This document shows positions 42,170 to 50,630 of a stretch of 64,000 nucleotides of DNA, one piece after another (within the stretch, counting starts at the first letter, position 1; each line of letters opens with the position of its first letter). The DNA comes from JAXLVB01 sp046329195. GTDB lineage: Bacteria; Bacteroidota; Bacteroidia; Cytophagales; Spirosomataceae. The translations under genes were made by a program, and so were the position numbers. The notes under the pieces were generated by a model. The model was given only the letters and a program-made list of their open reading frames with translations, made no database searches and had not been told where the DNA came from. The DNA is taken from the NCBI GenBank assembly GCA_046329195.1, contig JAXLVB010000003.1, positions 558,001-622,000 of the forward strand, read 5' to 3'.

Positions 42170-43999
42170 TTATAGGACCCAACGAATTCCGACTTGATAC
42201 CCTACCCAACCTTTGACGTTCCAATTGGTAAAAAAGGGTTCATCAAACAGCACTGCATGGATGATTTTTTTGGAAACTTGCAGATAGGCTGCACTTTCGG
42301 GACGAGTAGCTAACATATTGAACGAAGGCCCCAGCGCCAAGGTTAGTTTGCTGCCCAGACGTTGCTCAAAACTAAGTTGGAAACGAGTATGTTGGTTAAA
42401 CTGAGGCACTTGACCCACACTCAGGAGGTTGAAGGTAGCGTCAAGATTGAGCAATGACCGCTCCCGACGGTCTAATTTCAGAGCCGTTCCGATACCGTAG
42501 CCATAGCTCCACACCCAATTTTTGAGTGAATCTTGTGGCGTTACCCCTCCCGTAAAAATATTATAAAAACGCCGCATCCCCGTTTTGAAGGTGAGATTGG
42601 CCTGTGTCAACTCGTTGTAGCCAATTTCAAGGCGGCGGTACCCGTTTTTACGAACATAGCTAAACAATCCGATGGGAGCCTTGGCCGACGAATCCGCAAA
42701 ATTAACCACCCCCAATTGCCGCCCTTTTCGCACTTTTTGGGCGATGTTGAGAGGTGCAATCTGTACACCTTCCAGTTCATTGGCGATATTCATCAGACCA
42801 GCCACTTGCCAGCCATGCTTTTTACCCAAGGTGACGTTGGCCGTACCCGCTACTTGTAAGCCACTGAAATTCTGCACATTGAAATTGGCAAAGCCAGCAA
42901 ATTGCGCCCCAGAAGCATCGGTCCAATAGGTGTTGACGGCTCCCGCAAACTGATAGCCATGACTCTTGCCAAACACGTGATTAGAAAAACCTGCAAACTG
43001 GAGGCCATCCAAACGCCCGCCTACCAAGTTGACGGCTCCCGAGACTTGTACTCCTGATACATGCTCCAATACCAAATTGGCAAAACCACCCGCTTCAAAG
43101 GCATTGACACCTCTCGAATACCCTGCAATGAGGTTGAATGAAAAATCGTTGATAACCTGACCGCTCAACAAATGGTTGGTACCCACAAAAGGCAAAATCG
43201 AAAACTGCGCCGTGCGGTGAAGGGTATCTTGTACGTTTTGGTCATGCACAAACTGCTTGGCCGAAAGCAACCACTTTTTTACCTTTTCTAAGTCAAATTG
43301 CTTTCGGTTGCGGCGAAGTGTGGTGGTCGTATCTACCGACGGTGGAGTAATCACCACTTCCTGCGGCTCAGGTTTGGTGACTTCTACTTCTTTGGGTGTT
43401 GTGGTGGCTACTGGTTCTATCGTCACTTGGGGAGGGAGGGGCGTCAAGGCGATAGACAGCGGCTCCTCATGACGAGACTTTACCGTCATGGTTTCGCTAA
43501 GGTAATTTTGTTTGCTGATTTGAAGCACTGCCGAGGTACTTTTGGCAGGCAATTTCAACCGAAAATACCCCGATGGATTCGTCACTGCCGAAGCCAAGGT
43601 GATGCGGTCGAACACACTGGCTTGCCCCAAAAACGCATTGGTTTGTTTATCAATGATATAGCCACTTATAAAAAGGTGCTGAGGTTCGGGGTCACCTTTT
43701 TGTAAAATCACATAGTTTTGGCGCACTTTGTAGCGCAAACTTCCTCTAAACAATTGGTCCAGAATTTGCCGCACGGGTTTATTAATGGCCACCAAATCAA
43801 TACGGCGGTCGGGGTCAAAAAGGCCAGCGCTGTATGAAAACGTAATCGTTGCTTTTTGACCAATGGCTGTCAGGACGTCGGCGAGCCGCTCGTTCGTAAG
43901 TTTTACACTCACAATACGATCGAGCGGAGCTACTTGGCGAGCATACGCCCCCCAACAACCCATTGATAACCAAAGCCATATCAGTACTTGTTTTTTCAT
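42170..43999 (-). CDS. STN- and carboxypeptidase-regulatory-domain protein with surface repeats
   Basis: A 609-residue exported protein, third gene of the sigma/FecR operon. Residues 1-20 are a signal peptide; 28-95 are an STN domain (LTNERLADVLTAIGQKATIT); about 108-190 a CarboxypepD-regulatory-like domain (FISGYIIDKQTNAFLGQASV). After a Thr/Pro linker, residues about 285-470 are repeats of about 20 residues such as SGVQVSGAVN, DGLQFAGFSN, HGYQFAGAVN, SGAQFAGFAN and HGWQVAGLMN. These resemble the LA_2272-type surface repeats of Bacteroidota. The C-terminus looks beta-barrel-like. There is no TonB-box receptor domain, although the regulatory pair usually serves one. Confidence 0.75.
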   Translation of the reverse strand: MKKQVLIWLWLSMGCWGAYARQVAPLDRIVSVKLTNERLADVLTAIGQKATITFSYSAGLFDPDRRIDLVAINKPVRQILDQLFRGSLRYKVRQNYVILQKGDPEPQHLFISGYIIDKQTNAFLGQASVFDRITLASAVTNPSGYFRLKLPAKSTSAVLQISKQNYLSETMTVKSRHEEPLSIALTPLPPQVTIEPVATTTPKEVEVTKPEPQEVVITPPSVDTTTTLRRNRKQFDLEKVKKWLLSAKQFVHDQNVQDTLHRTAQFSILPFVGTNHLLSGQVINDFSFNLIAGYSRGVNAFEAGGFANLVLEHVSGVQVSGAVNLVGGRLDGLQFAGFSNHVFGKSHGYQFAGAVNTYWTDASGAQFAGFANFNVQNFSGLQVAGTANVTLGKKHGWQVAGLMNIANELEGVQIAPLNIAQKVRKGRQLGVVNFADSSAKAPIGLFSYVRKNGYRRLEIGYNELTQANLTFKTGMRRFYNIFTGGVTPQDSLKNWVWSYGYGIGTALKLDRRERSLLNLDATFNLLSVGQVPQFNQHTRFQLSFEQRLGSKLTLALGPSFNMLATRPESAAYLQVSKKIIHAVLFDEPFFTNWNVKGWVGYQVGIRWVL

Positions 44000-44062
44000 G
44001 TATGCTGGTAGTCTCTTGCCATCATCGTTTCGGACACGCTTGCAAAAGTTGATGGAGCGAAG

Positions 44063-45067
44063 CTATTGCGAGCAACCTTTTCCATCTAACCAAATCTTGC
44101 CTTCGGAGCGCTCCACGTGCAGGTCAAACGTTTCGGCAATGACTGCCACAATGGTTTCTACGTCTTCGTTATTGAAGTTTGAGGTAAGTTTACATTGTGC
44201 TAACTTCTTGTTTCTCAACACAATTTTGCTCTGGTAAGCATCATTGAGTAACTGGACGACCTCACTCAGAGGAGTTTCTTCAAACAAGAACAGTTTGGTT
44301 TTGTACGACAGCACATTCTTGCTTGGGCTATTCAGCTTGATTACGGTGTCAGACTTCGCTTCAAATTCAGCCGCTTCGCCTTTGGTGAGTTTAATTTGGT
44401 GCTTGGGCGTACCAAAGGATACTTTGCCCGTTTCTACGTTTACTTTCACATTTTGGTCATAGGCTCGCACATTAAACGACGTACCCAACACCCGTATCGT
44501 AGTACCGTTAGCTTCAATAACAAAAGGCTTCGAGGCATCGGGTTTTACATGAAAAAACGCTTCGCCCTTGAGTCTTACCGACCGCAAATTCCCCTCAAAG
44601 TCAGACGGATAGCTAAGGGTAGAATTCGCATTGAGATATACGAGCGTGCCGTCGGGGAGTTGCTGTTCCAAGTGAAATTGCTGCGTAGCTAACACCTTGG
44701 TAGTAGGCTCATTGGAGTTAACAAACTGATACGCCACCCAGCTCACCCCTGCTATCAACAACAAGCTAGCGGCAATTCTCAGTACCCACCTCGACGACTT
44801 GACGGGTGTATGCAAAGGCCGAATCACCGTCTCGGGGCGGTTCATCCGCCGTTTTACCTTTTCCCATGCCTTGTCGGTATCTACTACGGCTGGAGTTGGC
44901 AGGGTTTGTGTTTGTTCCCAAATCAGCCGATAGGCAGCCAGTGCCTGCTCGTTTTCGGGCGAGGCAGCCACCCACTCATCTACTTGGCGGCGTTCGTCGG
45001 GCGAAGCCTCCTCTGCCAAGTAACGAGCCAGTAAATCGTCTAAGATAGGTTTAGTGTTGTTCTTCAT
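44063..45067 (-). CDS. FecR-family anti-sigma factor
   Basis: A 334-residue membrane anti-sigma protein. N-terminal cytoplasmic domain (residues 1-85; ARYLAEEASPDERRQVDEWV), one transmembrane helix near 88-110 (RIAASLLLIAGVSWVAYQFV), periplasmic FecR domain (LPDGTLVYLNANSTLSYPSD, VRLKGEAFFHVKPDASKPF, IRVLGTSFNVRAY), and a C-terminal DUF4974-like domain (FLFEETPLSEVVQLLNDAYQ). It overlaps the sigma gene by four bases. It should hold the sigma factor until the partner signals through the STN domain (known mechanism of the family). Confidence 0.93.
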   Translation of the reverse strand: MKNNTKPILDDLLARYLAEEASPDERRQVDEWVAASPENEQALAAYRLIWEQTQTLPTPAVVDTDKAWEKVKRRMNRPETVIRPLHTPVKSSRWVLRIAASLLLIAGVSWVAYQFVNSNEPTTKVLATQQFHLEQQLPDGTLVYLNANSTLSYPSDFEGNLRSVRLKGEAFFHVKPDASKPFVIEANGTTIRVLGTSFNVRAYDQNVKVNVETGKVSFGTPKHQIKLTKGEAAEFEAKSDTVIKLNSPSKNVLSYKTKLFLFEETPLSEVVQLLNDAYQSKIVLRNKKLAQCKLTSNFNNEDVETIVAVIAETFDLHVERSEGKIWLDGKGCSQ

Positions 45068-45750
45068 TTTCCCACGTATCCGTTAGTCACATCCACTACT
45101 TTATGATTGAATCGAGGTTGTATCGTTTGGTTAAAACTCAACATCCAGCTCAGCGCCAATACCAGTCCGATGGTCAGAAAATCAGCGAGTTGCGTTCGGA
45201 GTATTTTGAGTGCCTTGCCAATCTGGTTCTCAACAGTCTTGACCGAAATCCCTAACTGTTCGGCAATTTCGGCATATTTTAATTCTTCAAAACGACTCAG
45301 TCTAAACACCAACCGACATTGTTCTGGCAGGCGGTCAATGGCTTGTTGGAGTTGTTGTTGGAGTTCGTTGTATTGAAGTTGGTCGGTGGCCGAAACCTGC
45401 GTTTGTTCGAGCACATCGGCATTGTGCTGGCGATAGGTGTCTTGAATCTTGAGATGCTTTACTCGATTAAGGCAATGATTATGCACCGAGCGATACAGAT
45501 ACGCCTTGATTGAGACGTTGATGTCAACAAATACTCGCTTTTCCCACCAGGTGCAAAACAAGTTTTGTACCACTTCTTCGGCATCTTCGGAGTCTTTGAG
45601 TATCGAGTTGGCATACTGGCATAGCGAAGCATAGTATTTGCGAAATACCTGCTCAAACACTCGCTCGTTGCCTTGCCGAATGGCCTCTATCACTTCGGAA
45701 TCAGTGAGTTGCACTACAGAATACGTTTTTTGTAAGCTAACGGGTGGCAA
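45064..45750 (-). CDS. ECF RNA polymerase sigma-70 factor
   Basis: A 228-residue ECF sigma factor of the Bacteroidetes type. Region 2: VFRKYYASLCQYANSILKDS with DAEEVVQNLFCTWWEK; region 4: RLPEQCRLVFRLSRFEELKY and IAEQLGISVKTVENQIGKAL. A C-terminal hydrophobic tail (FLTIGLVLALSWML) is present, longer than in the usual member. Translationally coupled to FecR (ATGA overlap). Its target is most likely the STN-repeat protein gene two genes downstream. Confidence 0.93.
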   Translation of the reverse strand: MPPVSLQKTYSVVQLTDSEVIEAIRQGNERVFEQVFRKYYASLCQYANSILKDSEDAEEVVQNLFCTWWEKRVFVDINVSIKAYLYRSVHNHCLNRVKHLKIQDTYRQHNADVLEQTQVSATDQLQYNELQQQLQQAIDRLPEQCRLVFRLSRFEELKYAEIAEQLGISVKTVENQIGKALKILRTQLADFLTIGLVLALSWMLSFNQTIQPRFNHKVVDVTNGYVGK

Positions 45751-45869
45751 GTTACGATGTGTTTGGTGTTCGTGGTAGAGACAACTGATGAACGGTTATA
45801 CCCCTATGGATGAGTGGAAAATTTTTAGGGTAAATAGTTGGGGGGCGTTATTTATTATCCGTTATTCGT

Positions 45870-45953
45870 ACTGGTGGTTTTGGTTGTTTCCTACCGAAAA
45901 AAGGCTTCTACAAAGAGGATAGGGTGTTTTCCAAACGTTTAACCCAGTGCGCT
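45870..45953. repeat. Intergenic repeat family, copy C
   Basis: ACTGGTGGTTTTGGTTGTTTCCTACCGAAA, split here for length, is followed by GGCTTCT and, 30 bases on, TCCAAACGTTTAACCCAG. Most diverged of the three. It lies between an AraC gene end and the sigma gene start, both on the minus strand. Confidence 0.65.
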
Positions 45954-45982
45954 AGTTGATTTCTTCAACGTTTTGGTTCTTC

Positions 45983-46798
45983 TCACGACAAAAAATTAGC
46001 CAACTCTGCGTTGTTTTTAACATAACTCGAAGGGCTTTTACCCATGAATTCGGTGAATTCTTTGATAAAATGGGATTGGTCGTAATAGCCACAAAGATAG
46101 ATGAGGTCTTGCCAGTCGGCTACTTGCCAGCGTTGGCTGGCCAGCAAGGAACACAAGTAGCCAACACGCCGAATTCGGGCATAATATTTGGGACTCACGC
46201 CTACTTTTTGCATGAATTTACGCTCAAACTGCCGTCGGCACACATACAGTTCGTTCATCAGGTCAGACACGTTGACGATGCCTCGCTGTGTCACAATGAG
46301 GTTAGCGGCATAGTCGGTTCGGTCAAACGACTGTTTGGTTTTACTGAGTTGGAAGGTTAAGAAATTTTCGAGCAGGGCTATTCGTGCTGCATCGGTTGGG
46401 GCGTTTAGGAGTTGTTCTTGTAGTTGTTGGCCAGCTGTACCCAGCACAGCTGTAAGGTCTGTGCGCTCGTCGGTAAACTCATACATGGGTACGCCAAACA
46501 AGCTAAAAAACGCTGCTGGCTTCAACACTACGCCCACGATGCCGATTTGCCCCGAAAGCGACAGCTGATACCGCTGAGTTGCTTGCCCCGACACAAACGA
46601 CGCAGGCGTAAGTACCTGTTGGCCCTTAGGATTGCTGACTCGATAAGCATCGCCATAATTAAACGTAAGCGAAGCAAAGCCACTAGGCGGTGATTCTACT
46701 TGCAACACCGCCGAACGAGCAGGGTTACCTTCCCATACGTAGAAACACTCTACATAAGGAGCTAAGTGCGAGGCTGGGGCGAATTTTCGATAACGCAT
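45983..46798 (-). CDS. AraC family transcriptional regulator
   Basis: A 271-residue regulator with an N-terminal domain of the DUF6597 kind (FAPASHLAPYVECFYVWEGN, a common AraC-linked sensor) and a C-terminal HTH pair around RGIVNVSDLMNELYVCRRQF and DLIYLCGYYDQSHFIKEFTE, ending MGKSPSSY. Lone gene; target unknown. Repeat copy C lies just past its start. Confidence 0.9.
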   Translation of the reverse strand: MRYRKFAPASHLAPYVECFYVWEGNPARSAVLQVESPPSGFASLTFNYGDAYRVSNPKGQQVLTPASFVSGQATQRYQLSLSGQIGIVGVVLKPAAFFSLFGVPMYEFTDERTDLTAVLGTAGQQLQEQLLNAPTDAARIALLENFLTFQLSKTKQSFDRTDYAANLIVTQRGIVNVSDLMNELYVCRRQFERKFMQKVGVSPKYYARIRRVGYLCSLLASQRWQVADWQDLIYLCGYYDQSHFIKEFTEFMGKSPSSYVKNNAELANFLS

Positions 46799-46902
46799 AA
46801 GTCAGGGAAACGACTGACAAGGTACGAAAAAGAGCGGTTTATTCTTCAAATAACACAGCTTTGTTAGCAAACGGAATAGATGAAGGTTTTCTATTCCACT
46901 AT

Positions 46903-47352
46903 TCATTCTCCAATTGATGAGATGGGGTTGATAGCTTCGGTTTTTAAAAAATTAGGTTTTCGGATAGTCTGCGTAATGGGCGTAACGCCATCTTCAATTT
47001 CCAGTAGATAAACCCCTTCTGTCCATTTCCTCAAATTCACTTCAGCATAAAGCTTGGTTTGGCCTCGGGTGAGTTTTTTGCAGAAAATACTTTCTCCTTG
47101 TTCGTTTCTGAGTCGGCAGCAGAGTTTCACTCCCTTTTGTTTTGCGATGGAAATCACAACGGCTGAGGCATTTTCTAATATTACTGTTTCTATTTGGTAG
47201 TGCTGGGTTTCTACTTTGAATTGAGTTATAGCTGTGTTCAGATACATCCACGGCCTCGACCAACAAGAATAGTGTGTAGCTCCTGCCATAGACCTATTTT
47301 GGGGCTTGGTAATGCAAAGGTGTAACAGTAAGAAGATCAGAGACGTTTTCAT
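46903..47352 (-). CDS. Small secreted protein, paralogue of the next gene
   Basis: A 149-residue protein; start at 47352 (MKTSLIFLLLHLCITKPQ), a signal-like N-terminus. The C-terminal half (FKVETQHYQIETVILENASA ... EGVYLLEIEDGVTPITQTIR) closely resembles the protein at 47448. GVYLLEIEDG-TPITQ-IRK recalls the end of T9SS sorting tails, but about 18 residues follow it. No known domain. The pair probably arose by tandem duplication. Confidence 0.7.
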   Translation of the reverse strand: MKTSLIFLLLHLCITKPQNRSMAGATHYSCWSRPWMYLNTAITQFKVETQHYQIETVILENASAVVISIAKQKGVKLCCRLRNEQGESIFCKKLTRGQTKLYAEVNLRKWTEGVYLLEIEDGVTPITQTIRKPNFLKTEAINPISSIGE

Positions 47353-47447
47353 GGTAGTAAATGAAAACAAGGAAACACGAGCGGCTTCCTTGTTTTCGAC
47401 TAAAGGTTGATTTTCAGAAAAGTGTACGGTCGTATTGGTAGCGAAGC

Positions 47448-47846
47448 TTAATTCATGGCTACAACTCGCTGGCTAACAGCAGGTTCGGTTGGCCAAAGTT
47501 TTTCTTTCCGAATCATCTTGGTAATCGGTGTCGTACCATCGGTCATCTCAATAGAATAAACTCCTGCCTCGGCTTCACTCAAGTTGATTTTGAACTGATA
47601 TTTAGCAATTTTTCGATCAAGACCATAGTGAAATAATACGTGCCCTTGCTTATCTTTTACGAACATGATGAATTTCGTACCGATGGCCTTTTCTACTTTC
47701 ACCCAAACTCGTGAGAGGTCTTCCTGAGTATAGGTAGTTACTTTGTAATGGTCTGTTTCGGTAACATTCTGAGCTTGTACCGACGAAGCGAAGATTGCCA
47801 ACCCTACTCCCAGGGCTATAGCAATGTGTTGGAAATACTTTTTCAT
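47448..47846 (-). CDS. Small secreted protein, paralogue of the previous gene
   Basis: A 132-residue protein with signal peptide MKKYFQHIAIALGVGLAIFA ending SVQAQ. The mature part has VTETDHYKVTTYTQEDLSRV, then EAGVYSIEMTDGTTPITKMI, then a basic tail. Same pattern as the gene at 46903, 95 bp downstream on the same strand. Predicted periplasmic or surface beta-sandwich of about 110 residues; function unknown. Confidence 0.75.
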   Translation of the reverse strand: MKKYFQHIAIALGVGLAIFASSVQAQNVTETDHYKVTTYTQEDLSRVWVKVEKAIGTKFIMFVKDKQGHVLFHYGLDRKIAKYQFKINLSEAEAGVYSIEMTDGTTPITKMIRKEKLWPTEPAVSQRVVAMN

Positions 47847-47952
47847 GGATTTTGTATGGATAACATGAGACGGTTGTTGTTGATAACCATGACAAAGTTC
47901 CATCAAAAAACCACGAGCTGTACCTACCAATTTGGGTGGTCGAATCTAAGCA

Positions 47953-47978
47953 AAAAGCCACCTTTGTAGGTAGCTTTT
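47953..47978 (-). terminator. Terminator after the 7-TM gene
   Basis: AAAAGC-C-ACCT (47953-47963) pairs with AGGT-A-GCTTTT (47968-47978) over a TTGT loop. On the minus strand a T tract (CTTTTTGC) follows the stem, so it ends the transcript of the gene at 48024. Confidence 0.7.
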
Positions 47979-48023
47979 CATAGTTTATAAACTACTGATA
48001 AACAACCGATAATGTACCAAATC

Positions 48024-48773
48024 TCAGTATTCTTTTTTCAGAAACCTCAGAAAATGAGCATACTGAAACCCTGTTATCAACAACAAAAAAGCTACGATTT
48101 GGATGAAATTCCGAACAAGATAGAGGCGATAAAATAACACCACGTCGGTACTTTGGAGCTTCGAAAAAATAAACTCCATAAAGATTTCGGCTAAGGCTGG
48201 TCCCAGTAGCCCTAAGCTAATCCAAAAATAGGGGTTGCGGTACAGCGGAACGGCTCCTGTATCGGTCTGGTAGAATCGGTATAAAAACCAACTTGTGCCG
48301 ATAATGGTAAAAATGTTTTTCACGGTAGAAGACAACGAGTCGTAATCTTGATAACTCTTAAAAACGACCACCTGTACCATTTCAAAAACCACCAAACCCC
48401 AAGCAGATACTATAAAAAATCGTTTGTGGAGTGGTTTCTGCATCAAGTCTCTAAAGAAATAACCCAGACAAATGAATTTAGAGAGATAACTCAAGGGATT
48501 GAGCAAGGTCATGCTTTTGAGACCAAGCGATTTAAGCACTGGCTTGATGTCGTTGTAAAACACAAATGACTTTTTGAGAACCACAACAATCAACAGCCAT
48601 TCCAGAACAGCCCAAAGTGCTAGCAAAAACAACATGTAAAGTAACCACCGAACAGGTGTGTCTCTTATGATGTTTCGTTTTTGATAGGCTATCCACCAAG
48701 TAATAACCGTAAGCAAGGTGATGAAATGTAAACAATACTTGAGGTATTGTTCGAGGGTGTCTATGTTGTTCAT
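48024..48773 (-). CDS. 7-TM membrane protein of unknown function
   Basis: A 249-residue integral membrane protein with seven or so hydrophobic segments: near 14-28, 42-65, 90-108, 121-138, 150-165, 183-201 and 222-240. Its start overlaps the stop of the 371-residue gene by four bases, so the two are coupled. No signature of a named family seen. A hairpin terminator follows. Possibly the membrane end of a signalling or export module driven by the upstream two-component system. Confidence 0.75.
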   Translation of the reverse strand: MNNIDTLEQYLKYCLHFITLLTVITWWIAYQKRNIIRDTPVRWLLYMLFLLALWAVLEWLLIVVVLKKSFVFYNDIKPVLKSLGLKSMTLLNPLSYLSKFICLGYFFRDLMQKPLHKRFFIVSAWGLVVFEMVQVVVFKSYQDYDSLSSTVKNIFTIIGTSWFLYRFYQTDTGAVPLYRNPYFWISLGLLGPALAEIFMEFIFSKLQSTDVVLFYRLYLVRNFIQIVAFLLLITGFQYAHFLRFLKKEY

Positions 48774-49885
48774 GCTTCGTCGTCTTGAGGAATACGGATA
48801 GGGCAGCTACCCTCTTTGGAACCATGTAAAAACAATATGTATCTCGACCCTTCACGCCCTAAGCGGATTACCATACGATCGTTGACATCCTGCGGTTTGA
48901 AACCCCAATATTTTTCAGAAATAAAATCAGTTTCAATAGTACTTTTCAAGTCTTCCCAGAACTGTGATCCTTTTAAGGTTTGAACCAAATCCCAATTATT
49001 AGGATTTTCAGCAAGCATTTTATCCCAATCACTCGGCTGTCCCCAGTTATTGGTATAGTTTCTATTTTCGATGATTGTTTTTATGTTGAGCACCAAAACA
49101 GGCCCTAATTGATACGTCTGGATGCCACCCGTTCTATCTGGACGACCTTTCTTCGAAGTCTCTATCAAACTTTTAATGGAAATACATTTAACTTGTATCC
49201 CATCCACGCTCAAAAAATTATTACCTGAGATAACTACATTACTTTTTTGAAATTTTTTATCTCCACACAAAATATAATTACTTTCGCCAGATTTCAACTC
49301 CTCCTCAAAAACAAGTTTAACCTCTAAATAATAGGATATTCTACTTCTACGTGTCTTTCGGAAATCAGTAAAATCTTTTTTCTCTATGATGAAGAAGGCA
49401 ATCCCAACAAGACCAATATTTATAGCATCTTCCAATTGGTTTATCTCCAACGCTCTTACAATCGCATTTATATCTATAATTTCTCCATTGCTGTATTTTA
49501 AATAGTATTTTTCATTGAACTTACGCATGAAGTCATATACCCTTTTTCTTCTTTGGTCTTCCGCAAGAATGACCCCCTTATCGCCTTTTGTTATGATTAG
49601 TCGAGGATTTAGTTTGCCATATTTGACATACTTGTCAATAACATCTTGATAGGTTTTATCTAGACCCGATTTATCTTTATCCTCTAACAAAACCTGCCCA
49701 AACGAAGCTTGGTCTTCTTCTCTGTCTCTTTTGCGGTAATCGCCCCAGACGTTATCAATAGGGCTAAAAAAGCGGAATGCTTCTGAACTGGGGTCGTAAC
49801 GTCCTAAATAATCCCCTGAAGGGTCAGTGTCTTCGTAGCGCAAGCGCCTGTCAAAAGAGCGTCCGTCATCAAATAGTACGTACAT
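48770..49885 (-). CDS. 371-residue protein of unknown function in a two-component-system cluster
   Basis: A cytoplasmic-looking protein with no signal or membrane helix that I can support (a mild hydrophobic run INIGLVGIAFFII occurs near 158). The N-terminal 60 residues are rich in Asp, Arg and aromatic residues (YEDTDPSGDYLGRYDPSSEA), reminding one faintly of RHS-core ends but not close. The centre is Lys/Glu/Ile-rich and AT-rich in DNA; the C-terminus has MVIRLGREGSRYILFLHGSK. I do not recognise the family. It lies between a NarL-type regulator and a 7-TM gene, coupled to the latter by ATGA. Confidence 0.75.
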   Translation of the reverse strand: MYVLFDDGRSFDRRLRYEDTDPSGDYLGRYDPSSEAFRFFSPIDNVWGDYRKRDREEDQASFGQVLLEDKDKSGLDKTYQDVIDKYVKYGKLNPRLIITKGDKGVILAEDQRRKRVYDFMRKFNEKYYLKYSNGEIIDINAIVRALEINQLEDAINIGLVGIAFFIIEKKDFTDFRKTRRSRISYYLEVKLVFEEELKSGESNYILCGDKKFQKSNVVISGNNFLSVDGIQVKCISIKSLIETSKKGRPDRTGGIQTYQLGPVLVLNIKTIIENRNYTNNWGQPSDWDKMLAENPNNWDLVQTLKGSQFWEDLKSTIETDFISEKYWGFKPQDVNDRMVIRLGREGSRYILFLHGSKEGSCPIRIPQDDEA

Positions 49886-49922
49886 GGTCGTAGTTGTTTA
49901 AAGGTGAGAGGAAGAGTTATAC

Positions 49923-50558
49923 TCACACCAACTTTCCCTCAATGGCCTTGGCTACGGCTTCGGGGGCGGAGTTGACGTGGAGTTTGTCGTAAATATTCTT
50001 GACGTGCCAATGCACGGTATGAAAACTCAGCGAACAGGCATCGGCTATCATCTTGTAACTCATACCTTTAACCATACAGCCTAATATTTCTCGCTCTCGG
50101 TCGGTGAGCGATACGTAGGTAGGTTGTGCTTGCACAAACTGATTTTTGAACATCTGCATGACCCGTGCGGCAATAGACGGCGACATACAAGCCCCCCCAT
50201 GATGCACTTCGATAATGGCTCGCTCCATATCCTCGGGGTTGGGGCTTTTGAGCACATAGCCGCTGGCACCGCTACAAATGGCTGTAAAGATGCGGTAGTC
50301 GTCATCAAAAATCGTCTGCATCAGCACCTTAGTAGCAGGATTGGTTGCCTTGATTTGTTGCAAGGCTTCTAAGCCCGAAACGCCTGGCATCTGAATGTCC
50401 ATCAGCACCACGTCGGGGCGATGTTTTTGGACTCGTCGCACCACATCGCTGGCCTCGCCGTAGCTACCTGCCAAGAAGATTTCGTCGGAGTGTTCCAAGT
50501 ACATGGACAAACTCTGCCGAAAGCTCTTGTTGTCTTCAAATAGTACGACTCTAATCAT
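49923..50558 (-). CDS. NarL/FixJ-type response regulator
   Basis: A 211-residue response regulator. Receiver domain with acidic pocket near VVLFEDN, phosphoacceptor Asp54 in DVVLMDIQMPG, and the Lys in YVLKSPNPED. C-terminal LuxR HTH: LTDREREILGCMVKGMSYKM and SFHTVHWHVKNIYDKL. It lies 72 bp downstream of the histidine kinase gene, and is its evident partner. Confidence 0.95.
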   Translation of the reverse strand: MIRVVLFEDNKSFRQSLSMYLEHSDEIFLAGSYGEASDVVRRVQKHRPDVVLMDIQMPGVSGLEALQQIKATNPATKVLMQTIFDDDYRIFTAICSGASGYVLKSPNPEDMERAIIEVHHGGACMSPSIAARVMQMFKNQFVQAQPTYVSLTDREREILGCMVKGMSYKMIADACSLSFHTVHWHVKNIYDKLHVNSAPEAVAKAIEGKLV

Positions 50559-50630
50559 ATACCTTTAGTTTACGGCCTCAAAAATGGACCTTTTTTGGGT
50601 TGAGTTCCCCCCCCAATTCGGGTGGGTAGC

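Noticed and set aside
48770..49885. RHS/polymorphic-toxin core in the 371-residue protein
   Set aside because: Only a faint YDP-x-x-x-x-F-R-F-F-S-P-I-D likeness; no YD repeats, no toxin tail and no immunity gene.
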